Positions 57,505-64,000 of a stretch of DNA of 64,000 nt are shown here, piece after piece; position 1 is the first letter of the stretch, and every line of letters starts with the position of its first letter. A model generated the notes under the pieces. The model searched no databases. It was not told where the DNA came from and saw only the letters and a list, made by a program, of their open reading frames with translations. Source of the DNA: Actinophytocola sp963840275 (GTDB lineage: Bacteria > Actinomycetota > Actinomycetes > Mycobacteriales > Pseudonocardiaceae). Both the position numbers and the translations under genes were made by a program. Location of the stretch: NCBI GenBank assembly GCA_963840275.1, contig CAWIYK010000003.1, positions 248,001 to 312,000 of the forward strand, given 5' to 3'.

Positions 57505-58515
57505 ATGGGTGAGGACTTGCGGACCGCGCGGGAGATGGTCGAGCTGCTCACCGGCGGCTGGCGTGCGCAGGCCGTGCACACGGCGGCCAAGCTCGGGATC
57601 GCCGACCATCTCGCCGCCGGCCGGACCACCGACGCCGAGCTGGCGGCCGCCACCGGGTCCGAAGAGGACGGTGTGCACCGGCTGATGCGGCTGCTGGTGG
57701 CCATGAAGGTGTTCGCCACCGATGGCGCGGGCGGCTACCGCAACACCGAGCTGAGCGAGCTGCTGCTGGCCGTGCCGGGATCGCAGCGGGACATGGCGCT
57801 GTTGTACGGGGCCGAGTTCTACACCGCGTGGTCCCACGCCGCCGAGGCAATCAGCACGGTCAGCTCCGGCTTCGAGATCGCCTACGGCACCCCGCTCTAC
57901 ACCTACAACGCCGAGCATCCCGAGTTCTCCGACCGCTTCCAGGGCACCATGAAGGCGGGCAACCTGTTCTTCGCCCACGTGCCGGCGGTGTACGACTTCG
58001 CGGACAGGCACGTGGTCGACGTCGGCGGCGGCAACGGACAGCTGCTCGCCGAGATCCTCACGGCCCACCCGACGGCTCGGGGGACCCTGTTCGACCGGGA
58101 GAACGTGGTCGCCGCCGCCACCGCGAACCTCGACGCCAACGGGGTGCTCGAACGGGCGGCCGTCGTGGGCGGCGACATGCGGGTGTCGGTGCCGGACGGT
58201 GGGGACGTGTACGTGCTCTGCCGGTGCCTGGCAGGACATTCCGACGACGACGTCCTCGGTGTGTTCCGCGGGGTGCGGGCCGGGTTCAGTGGTCCGGACG
58301 CCCGGCTGCTCATGCTCGACCGCCTGGTGGACGAGGACAACCCGACCGTGCTGCCCGCGCTCTGGGACCTGCACCTGCTCATGACCACCGGCGGACGGCA
58401 CCGCACCCTCGACCATCTGACCGACCTGCTGGACCGCGCCGGGCTGGTCATCGACTCCCGCGCCGACCTGCCGGTGGAGACCACCGCGCTGGTCGTCGCC
58501 GCGAAGACGGACTGA
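57505..58515 (+). CDS. PhzM-like SAM-dependent methyltransferase
   Basis: 336 residues from ATG 57505 (CTGAGG upstream; the earlier GTG 57475 lies inside phzB). N-terminal winged-helix dimerisation domain (AELAAATGSEEDGVHRLMRLLVA) and C-terminal Rossmann SAM domain with VVDVGGGNGQLL and a DVYVLCRCL strand near the active site, as in PhzM and plant-type O-methyltransferases. PhzM N-methylates phenazine-1-carboxylate; relatives O-methylate hydroxyphenazines. Which atom is methylated here is not clear. Confidence 0.85.
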   Translation: MGEDLRTAREMVELLTGGWRAQAVHTAAKLGIADHLAAGRTTDAELAAATGSEEDGVHRLMRLLVAMKVFATDGAGGYRNTELSELLLAVPGSQRDMALLYGAEFYTAWSHAAEAISTVSSGFEIAYGTPLYTYNAEHPEFSDRFQGTMKAGNLFFAHVPAVYDFADRHVVDVGGGNGQLLAEILTAHPTARGTLFDRENVVAAATANLDANGVLERAAVVGGDMRVSVPDGGDVYVLCRCLAGHSDDDVLGVFRGVRAGFSGPDARLLMLDRLVDEDNPTVLPALWDLHLLMTTGGRHRTLDHLTDLLDRAGLVIDSRADLPVETTALVVAAKTD

Positions 58516-58526
58516 GGGGCGGCCGC

Positions 58527-60371
58527 ATGTGTGGCATCGCCGGGTTGGTGGACTTCACCGCCGAACGCACCGCGCACACCGAAACCGTGCGGGCCATGAC
58601 CGAGACCATGACACGGACCATGTCCTGCCGCGGCCCCGACGACTCGGGCGTCTGGGTCGGCGAGCACGCCGCGCTCGGGCACCGCAGGCTGGCGATCATC
58701 GACCTGGCGGGTGGCACGCAGCCCATGCGCGACGGCGAGGTCGTGCTCACCTACAGCGGCGAGGTCTACAACTACGCCGAACTGCGCGCCGAGCTTGTCT
58801 CGGCGGGCCACCGGTTCCGCACCGCCAGCGACACGGAGGTCGTGCTGCGGGCCTACCTCCAGTGGGGCGACGCGCTGGTAGACCGGCTCAACGGCATGTA
58901 CGCCTTCGCCGTGTGGGACGGACGCGACCGGCGCCTGCTGCTGGTCCGCGACCGCATGGGGATCAAGCCGCTGTACTACTACCCGACCGCCTCCGGTGTC
59001 CTTTTCGGATCGGAACCGAAGGCGATCCTGGCCAACCCGGGCGTCCGCCGTGCGGTCGGGCTGGCCGGGCTGCGCGACCTGGTCGGCTGGACGATGTCGC
59101 CGGGATGGTCGCTCTGGCAGGGCATGCACGAGGTCGAGCCCGGCCAGCTCGTGGTGGTGGACGAGTCGGGACCGCGGGCCCGCACGTACTGGCGGCTCGA
59201 GGCGGCCGAGCACCCCGACGACCTGGAGACCACGGTCTCCCGGGTCCGTGACCTGCTGACCGACACCGTCGAGCGGCAGCTGGTGGCCGACGTCCCCCGG
59301 TGTGTGCTGCTGTCGGGCGGTCTGGACTCCAGCTCGATCACCGGACTCGCCGCGGCCCGGCTGCGGGCCGAGGGGGAGCGGCTGCGCACGTTCTCCGTGG
59401 ACTTCACCGGGCGCGAGCAGTCGTTCCGCGCGGACGAGGTGCGCGCCACCCCGGACACCCCCTACATCCGGGACGTGGTGGGCCTCGTCGGCTCCGACCA
59501 CGAGACGATCTCGCTGGACCCGGCCGCGCTGAGCGACCCGGAGCTGCGCCGGACCGTGATCACCGCACGGGACCTGCCGCTCGGCTTCGGCGAGATGGAC
59601 ACGTCGCTTTACCTGCTGTTCCAGGCGATCCGGGCGCGCTCGACGGTCGCGTTGTCCGGGGAGGCGGCCGACGAGGTGTTCGGCGGCTATCCCTGGTTCC
59701 ACGACGAGGCCGCCGTCGGTGCCGGGACGTTCCCCTGGCTGGCGTTCCAGAGCGCGATGAGTGGCGACCGGACCGCGGTGATCCATCCGGATCTCCGCGC
59801 GGCACTGGACATCCCGACCTACCTCGCCGACGAGTACGCCACCGCGGTCGCCCGGGTGCCGCACCTGGAAGGCCACGACGCGGCGGAGCGGCGCATGCGG
59901 GTGGTCACCCATCTGCACCTGACGCGGTTCGTGCGGATGCTGCTCGACCGCAAGGACCGGGTGTCCATGGCGGTGGGCCTGGAGGTCCGGGTGCCGTTCT
60001 GCGACCACCGGCTGGTCGAGTACGCCTTCAACGCGCCGTGGTCGATGAAGACCTTCGACGGCAGGGAGAAGAGCCTGCTGCGGCACGCGGCGGCGCACGT
60101 GCTGCCCGCGTCGGCGCGGGACCGCAAGAAGGCGTCGTATCCGTCCATTCAGGACCCGGCGTACCTGACGGCCCTGCAGCAGCAGGCAAAAGAGGTGCTG
60201 GCGGACGCCACCCACCCGGTGCACGACCTGATCGACGGCAGGTGGCTGACCGACGCGGTGGCCCTGGATCCGATCACCGTCCCCAGCCACGTCCGGCGCG
60301 GCGTCGACCGGGTGCTGGACCTGTACCACTGGCTGGATCTGTACCAGCCGGACCTCGTGACCCAGAGCTAG
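58527..60371 (+). CDS. PhzH-like glutamine-dependent amidotransferase (asparagine synthetase family)
   Basis: 614 residues, the length of PhzH. Met1-Cys2 in MCGIAGLVDF gives the N-terminal nucleophile of the class II glutaminase domain, with MSCRGPDD and LTYSGEVYNY. The synthetase domain from about residue 215 has the ATP loop LLSGGLDSSS and FSVDFTGRE. PhzH turns phenazine-1-carboxylate into phenazine-1-carboxamide. Context supports that role; a general asparagine synthetase is the alternative but is unlikely inside this operon. Confidence 0.85.
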   Translation: MCGIAGLVDFTAERTAHTETVRAMTETMTRTMSCRGPDDSGVWVGEHAALGHRRLAIIDLAGGTQPMRDGEVVLTYSGEVYNYAELRAELVSAGHRFRTASDTEVVLRAYLQWGDALVDRLNGMYAFAVWDGRDRRLLLVRDRMGIKPLYYYPTASGVLFGSEPKAILANPGVRRAVGLAGLRDLVGWTMSPGWSLWQGMHEVEPGQLVVVDESGPRARTYWRLEAAEHPDDLETTVSRVRDLLTDTVERQLVADVPRCVLLSGGLDSSSITGLAAARLRAEGERLRTFSVDFTGREQSFRADEVRATPDTPYIRDVVGLVGSDHETISLDPAALSDPELRRTVITARDLPLGFGEMDTSLYLLFQAIRARSTVALSGEAADEVFGGYPWFHDEAAVGAGTFPWLAFQSAMSGDRTAVIHPDLRAALDIPTYLADEYATAVARVPHLEGHDAAERRMRVVTHLHLTRFVRMLLDRKDRVSMAVGLEVRVPFCDHRLVEYAFNAPWSMKTFDGREKSLLRHAAAHVLPASARDRKKASYPSIQDPAYLTALQQQAKEVLADATHPVHDLIDGRWLTDAVALDPITVPSHVRRGVDRVLDLYHWLDLYQPDLVTQS

Positions 60372-60400
60372 TACGCGTCTTCGGTGCGGTGGGAGGAATC

Positions 60401-60937
60401 ATGCGAGCGACCGAGTTGCGGGTGGCACCGGTGGTCGTGCCAGCGGCGGGCGTCGCCGCGCTGATCGCGTGGGCCCTGCGCGACCATGCCGATGACCTGC
60501 CGAGCGCCGACCTGATACGGAGATCCTTGTCGGCGTTGGGTACTTCCGGTCACCACGGCGCCGGCGGCGGGACCGTGGCGGCACCGCCGGTCGCCGGGGA
60601 CGCGCTGGCGAACTACGCCGGGCTCACCGTGTTCGCCCTGCACGTGCTGATGATCGCGGTGGCGGGCGCGGGGTACGTGCTGCACCGCCTCTTTCGTCGG
60701 TCCGTTGTGGACGGTGGCGGCGTACTCGCGCGGCTGACGTTCGCCGGCACGATCGCGGTCGTCTCCGCTCTGGTCACCGCGGGGATGGCGGCGCTTCTGC
60801 TCGGCGCCGCGATCTCGTCCACCGCGACACTGGCGGCCTCGATGACCGTGCTCCAGTACTCGTTCGTTCTCGTGGTCGTCTTCTCGGCCGCCTTAGGTGT
60901 GCCCATAAGGGCTTCGAGGAAAGGAAAGCGATGCTGA
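60401..60937 (+). CDS. Small integral membrane protein, unknown
   Basis: 178 residues from ATG 60401 (GGGAGG upstream). Four hydrophobic stretches (residues about 9-26, 72-95, 108-130 and 145-165) with a Gly/His-rich linker (TSGHHGAGGG) near residue 50. It overlaps the multicopper oxidase gene by 7 bp. It might anchor or deliver copper or substrate to that oxidase. No family recognised. Confidence 0.6.
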   Translation: MRATELRVAPVVVPAAGVAALIAWALRDHADDLPSADLIRRSLSALGTSGHHGAGGGTVAAPPVAGDALANYAGLTVFALHVLMIAVAGAGYVLHRLFRRSVVDGGGVLARLTFAGTIAVVSALVTAGMAALLLGAAISSTATLAASMTVLQYSFVLVVVFSAALGVPIRASRKGKRC

Positions 60938-62364
60938 ACCGACGGGACACCCTCAAGGTCGGTGCTGTCGCAGCGGCCGCTCTGGCACTGCCGACGCGGC
61001 ACGTCGTGGAGGCGCTCGCCGGAACGGCGGCGACACCGCCCGAGCCGTTCACCACGCCGCTGCCCATTCCTCCCGTGCTCGAGCCCGTGTTTCGGGACCG
61101 CGCGGCCGACCACTACGAGATGACGATCAAGCCGGCCACCGCGCGGATCCTGCAGGGGACGGACACACCGGTGCTCACGTTCAACGGTGTCTTTCCCGGC
61201 CCCACCATCAGGGCGACCCGGGGTCGCCCCGTGACGGTGAAGGTCACCAACCAGCTGTCGACCCCGACCGCGGTCCACCTGCACGGCGGCGAGGTGCCCC
61301 AGGACAGCGACGGGCATCCGCTCGACTTCATGGACCCGGGTGCCACCCGGACGTACGTGTACCCGAACCGGCAGCCGGCGGCCACGCTCTGGTACCACGA
61401 CCACGCACATCACCTCGAGGCCGAGCAGGTCTACAGAGGACTGGTCGGCACCTACATCATCGACGACCCGCGCAGCGGGTTGCCCAGTGGTGCGTACGAC
61501 CTCCCGCTGGAGCTGCGGGACGCCGGCTTCACCGACAGCGGGGAGCTGCTCTGGCAGCTCGGCGGCGTCCAGAACCGGACGACCGTCCTGGTCAACGGCG
61601 CGATCCAACCGGTGCACACCGTCGAGCGCCGCAAGTACCGGCTGCGGCTGATCAATACGGCCAACGACCGCAACTTCCGCCTCCGGTTCGGTGGCGCCGA
61701 GTTCCTCCTCATAGGACTGGACGGCGGCCTCCTGCCCAGGCCGGTCCGCACCAGGGAGGTCTTCCTCAGCTCGGCCGAGCGGGCCGAGGTGATCGTCGAC
61801 TTCGGCAAGTTCGGCGACGGCAGCGCCGTGGTCATGGACAACATCGAAGGCGACGCGGATGTCAACACCAACCTGCTGAAGTTCGTCGTCAAGGGCGACC
61901 GGGTAACGCACGACACCGACATCGACGTCGCGGCCCTGGCCGCCGTGGCGCCGGCCCTCCCGCCCAAGCCGACCACCGCGGTGACGACGAGGAAGGTCGT
62001 CTTCGCCTTCGACCCGTCGGGGCCGGCGTTCCTGATCAACGGAAAGACCTTCGACCCGCACCGCGTCGACTTCACGGTCAAGCGCGGCAGTACCGAGATC
62101 TGGGAGATCTCCACCCTGGGCCCGACCCCCATCCAGCACTCGCTGCACCTACACCTCGTGCGGTTCCGCGTGCTGGACCGCAACGGCGTTCCGGTGAAGG
62201 CGTCGGAGGCGTACCCGAAGGACACCGTGTACGTGCCGTTCGGAGAGACCGTCCGCATCATGGTCACGTTCGACAGCGAGTACACGGGCCGGTACCCGTT
62301 CCACTGCCACTTCGTCGACCATTCGTCGATCGGCATGATGGCGCAGATGGAGATCGTGCCGTAG
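60931..62364 (+). CDS. Tat-exported multicopper oxidase (CotA/phenoxazinone synthase-like)
   Basis: 477 residues. The N terminus NRRDTLKV followed by an alanine-rich stretch is a twin-arginine signal with likely cleavage near ALAGTA. All four copper-binding blocks are present: HLHGG, WYHDHAHH, HSLHLHLVRF and HCHFVDHSSIGMM, whose Met is the type 1 axial ligand. Such laccase-type enzymes take electrons from phenolic or aminophenolic compounds and reduce oxygen to water outside the cell. Oxidative coupling or detoxification of exported phenazines is the likely task. Confidence 0.9.
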   Translation: MLNRRDTLKVGAVAAAALALPTRHVVEALAGTAATPPEPFTTPLPIPPVLEPVFRDRAADHYEMTIKPATARILQGTDTPVLTFNGVFPGPTIRATRGRPVTVKVTNQLSTPTAVHLHGGEVPQDSDGHPLDFMDPGATRTYVYPNRQPAATLWYHDHAHHLEAEQVYRGLVGTYIIDDPRSGLPSGAYDLPLELRDAGFTDSGELLWQLGGVQNRTTVLVNGAIQPVHTVERRKYRLRLINTANDRNFRLRFGGAEFLLIGLDGGLLPRPVRTREVFLSSAERAEVIVDFGKFGDGSAVVMDNIEGDADVNTNLLKFVVKGDRVTHDTDIDVAALAAVAPALPPKPTTAVTTRKVVFAFDPSGPAFLINGKTFDPHRVDFTVKRGSTEIWEISTLGPTPIQHSLHLHLVRFRVLDRNGVPVKASEAYPKDTVYVPFGETVRIMVTFDSEYTGRYPFHCHFVDHSSIGMMAQMEIVP

Positions 62365-62433
62365 CTCGCCGGCGATGGCCCGGGTCTGTGCTTGCCATGA
62401 CTGCGGGCACCGAACCGTGGCGCGGGAACGGCT

Positions 62434-62458
62434 GCCGGGCGTGACCACGACGCCCGGC
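62434..62458. terminator. Bidirectional hairpin between convergent genes
   Basis: Perfect 9-bp stem GCCGGGCGT/ACGCCCGGC with a 7-base loop in the 102-bp gap between the multicopper oxidase and UbiA genes, which point towards each other. It can end both transcripts. Confidence 0.65.
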
Positions 62459-62466
62459 GGCCGTCT

Positions 62467-63402
62467 TCAGACCAGCAGGTTGCCGATTGCCATCAGCGCC
62501 GCGCCGGCCCAGGCGAGACGGCGACCCAGCAGTCGACCCAGCAGCGGGTTGCGGTTGAGCGCGGCGATCCGGAACTGGACCACCCGCGCCGCGAACACCG
62601 GACACAACAGCACCCCGAGCAGCAACGGCAACATTCCGGTGACGACGAGGAACGCCACCACGACGAGGTCGGCGACGGCGAGCACCCCGAGTATCCGGAT
62701 GTAGTCGCGTTCTCCCGCGATGGTCGCCAGGTTGATCCGGCCGGCGCCGCGGTCGGTCTCCAGGTCACGCAGGTTGGAGTAGAACGACACCATCATCAGC
62801 CAGAACGCGAACAGCGCGCCCTCCGTGACCAGGTGTGCGGTGACCCCGCCGGTCAGCGCCCAGAACGGGACCAGCACCAGCTCCGCCGTCCACAGGAACA
62901 GCACCACTTCCTGAAAGCCGATATGGCTGAACTTCATTCCGTAGGAGTACTGCACCGAAACCCCCGCGCCGACCACCGCGACAACGATCAGCCACAGCGG
63001 ATGATGCGGCGCGGCGAGCAGGCCACCCACCAGCAACGCCAGGCCGACCACCGCACAGGTCCACGCGAACCGCAGCGCCTGCGGCAGCTCCAGCTCCCCG
63101 GTGACCAACGGCTTCCAGCGAAGGCGCCGCAGCGCGCTGGGGTTGTCCCGGTAGTTCTTGGCGTCGGTGCCGTCCCGGAACCCGGTGACGTCGTCGAACG
63201 CGATCACCGCGCAGTGCACCAGGAAGTACCCGACGACGATCAGGGCCAGGATCGCCCAGGTGCCGCCGTCGGGGACGATCGCGGCGGGCAGCAGCGTCGC
63301 CACCAGCAAGTAGCCCAGGTTGTAGTCGAGAAAGTAGAGGTTGGCGAGGTGCGCGTAGGCACGCACGGACTTCGTCACGGGCATGCGGAGATCGACCACC
63401 AC
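62467..63402 (-). CDS. UbiA-family prenyltransferase
   Basis: 311 residues (GTG 63402, with AGGAG upstream; GTG 63399 and ATG 63384 are alternatives). About eight to nine membrane helices and the two Asp-rich loops FDDVTGFRDGTD and LRDLETDRGAG that bind magnesium prenyl diphosphate. It attaches an isoprenoid to an aromatic ring. Beside a phenazine operon it is a candidate for prenylating a phenazine, as in endophenazine- or lavanducyanin-type compounds, though known phenazine prenyltransferases are often soluble ABBA enzymes. A quinone role cannot be excluded. Confidence 0.82.
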   Translation of the reverse strand: MVVDLRMPVTKSVRAYAHLANLYFLDYNLGYLLVATLLPAAIVPDGGTWAILALIVVGYFLVHCAVIAFDDVTGFRDGTDAKNYRDNPSALRRLRWKPLVTGELELPQALRFAWTCAVVGLALLVGGLLAAPHHPLWLIVVAVVGAGVSVQYSYGMKFSHIGFQEVVLFLWTAELVLVPFWALTGGVTAHLVTEGALFAFWLMMVSFYSNLRDLETDRGAGRINLATIAGERDYIRILGVLAVADLVVVAFLVVTGMLPLLLGVLLCPVFAARVVQFRIAALNRNPLLGRLLGRRLAWAGAALMAIGNLLV

Positions 63403-63436
63403 AGCACTCCTGTCTTGTCCACCGGCGTGCGCCGGC

Positions 63437-64000
63437 TCAGATGATCTGGATCCGCTGCATGTGCCGGTTCGTGGAGCCGGTGAACCGGTTGCGGCCGTGC
63501 AGCAGCGCGTGGTTCTCCGCGACGACGATGTCGCCGGTCTGCCACGCGTGCTCGTAGCAGTAGCGGGGATCGTGCAGCCGCTTGCTGAGCTCGGCCATCA
63601 TGTGCACCGCGTCCTCGGACGAGGGCCCTTCCGCGGTGAGGAACAACGGGTTTCGATACCGCGCCGGGTCGAGCGGCTCGGCGTAGCGGATCGTGGTCTC
63701 GCCGGTCGTGGGGTGGGTGGCGAGCACGGGGTGGGTCATGGTGCCGCCGTAGTGCGCCATCCGGTCCGTGCGGTAGGTGACCGTGGTGCGAGCCCACAGG
63801 TCGCGTAGGTCCTCGGGAGCGTCGCGGTACACCTGGGTCGCGTCCGAGAACACCGTCTCCCCACCCGAACCAGGCGTGCAGCCCTGCACACACTGGAAGA
63901 GGAAGTACCGCGGCGCCTGGTCCGACCACGCCCCGTCCCAGTGGAACGGCACGTCTCCGGAGTCGAACAGGTAGTTCTTCGGATCGTCCTGCACGACCAG
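63437..64000 (-). CDS. TauD/TfdA-like Fe(II)/2-oxoglutarate oxygenase (5' truncated)
   Basis: The frame runs off the right edge of the window, so the first part is missing; 187 residues are seen. Iron ligands are the His and Asp of PFHWDGAW (HxD) and the distal His in ENHALLHGRNRFTG, with the following Arg for 2-oxoglutarate. Unlike the SyrP-like enzyme at 13081 it has HxD, not HxE. It lies 34 bp before the UbiA gene on the same strand and is probably co-transcribed with it. Substrate unknown; hydroxylation of the phenazine or prenyl group is possible. Confidence 0.8.
   Translation of the reverse strand: MVVQDDPKNYLFDSGDVPFHWDGAWSDQAPRYFLFQCVQGCTPGSGGETVFSDATQVYRDAPEDLRDLWARTTVTYRTDRMAHYGGTMTHPVLATHPTTGETTIRYAEPLDPARYRNPLFLTAEGPSSEDAVHMMAELSKRLHDPRYCYEHAWQTGDIVVAENHALLHGRNRFTGSTNRHMQRIQII

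Overview
The window is very GC-rich actinomycete DNA. Genes are packed end to end with ATGA/GTGA overlaps and many GTG starts, and the regulators are SARP-type. Almost every gene belongs to secondary metabolism. It looks like three biosynthetic loci lying side by side. Nothing here fixes genus or species, and I saw no rRNA, tRNA, CRISPR array, transposase or phage gene.

Locus 1 (1-15148, possibly to 16244, all plus strand) is a nonribosomal peptide locus. A truncated condensation-domain gene is followed by an A-PCP-C-A-PCP-TE synthetase. Next come a KamA-family radical SAM enzyme, a 59-residue peptide gene with a strong ribosome binding site, a 663-residue protein with caspase/CHAT-like His and Cys motifs and a zinc ribbon, a luciferase-like monooxygenase, an MFS exporter, a threonine dehydratase-like PLP enzyme, a SyrP-like Fe(II)/2-oxoglutarate oxygenase, and a lysine-6-aminotransferase homologue that has lost its PLP lysine. 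The peptide, radical SAM and CHAT-like trio inside an NRPS locus is the best candidate for an undescribed system.

Locus 2 (about 15360-51949) is a hybrid locus. A minus-strand run of twelve genes (31885 down to 21088) encodes an alpha-oxoamine synthase, a KASII-type ketosynthase, a MaoC-like protein, a prolyl-AMP-ligase-like enzyme, its carrier protein, divergent TrpD, TrpA, TrpF and TrpC homologues, an ectoine-synthase-like cupin, an acyl-CoA-dehydrogenase-like prolyl-PCP oxidase candidate and a type II thioesterase. There is no trpB or trpE. A second minus-strand unit supplies ACP, KASIII and a FabG-like reductase. Plus-strand units encode a decarboxylase-acetyltransferase fusion and a block of methyltransferase, Baeyer-Villiger monooxygenase, flavin oxidase, hydrolase fusion, DUF1772 protein and phosphopantetheinyl transferase. 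Regulators are a small SARP, a large SARP-ATPase and a two-component pair. Four promoters carry paired TTGCG heptamers with an 11-bp period placed 9 bp before a -10-like box, the classic SARP operator layout. They tie the main units of this locus into one regulon.

Locus 3 (52172-64000) is a phenazine locus: MFS exporter, PhzD, PhzE, a small unknown protein, PhzG, PhzA/B, a PhzM-like methyltransferase and a PhzH-like amidotransferase. They are followed by a small membrane protein, a Tat-exported multicopper oxidase and, convergently, a UbiA prenyltransferase and a truncated TauD-like oxygenase. phzC and phzF are not in the window and may lie beyond its right edge. The likely output is a methylated and/or amidated, possibly prenylated, phenazine.

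Functions are read by eye from motifs. Substrates of the NRPS A domains, KamA, the Trp-like enzymes and the oxidases are not determined.
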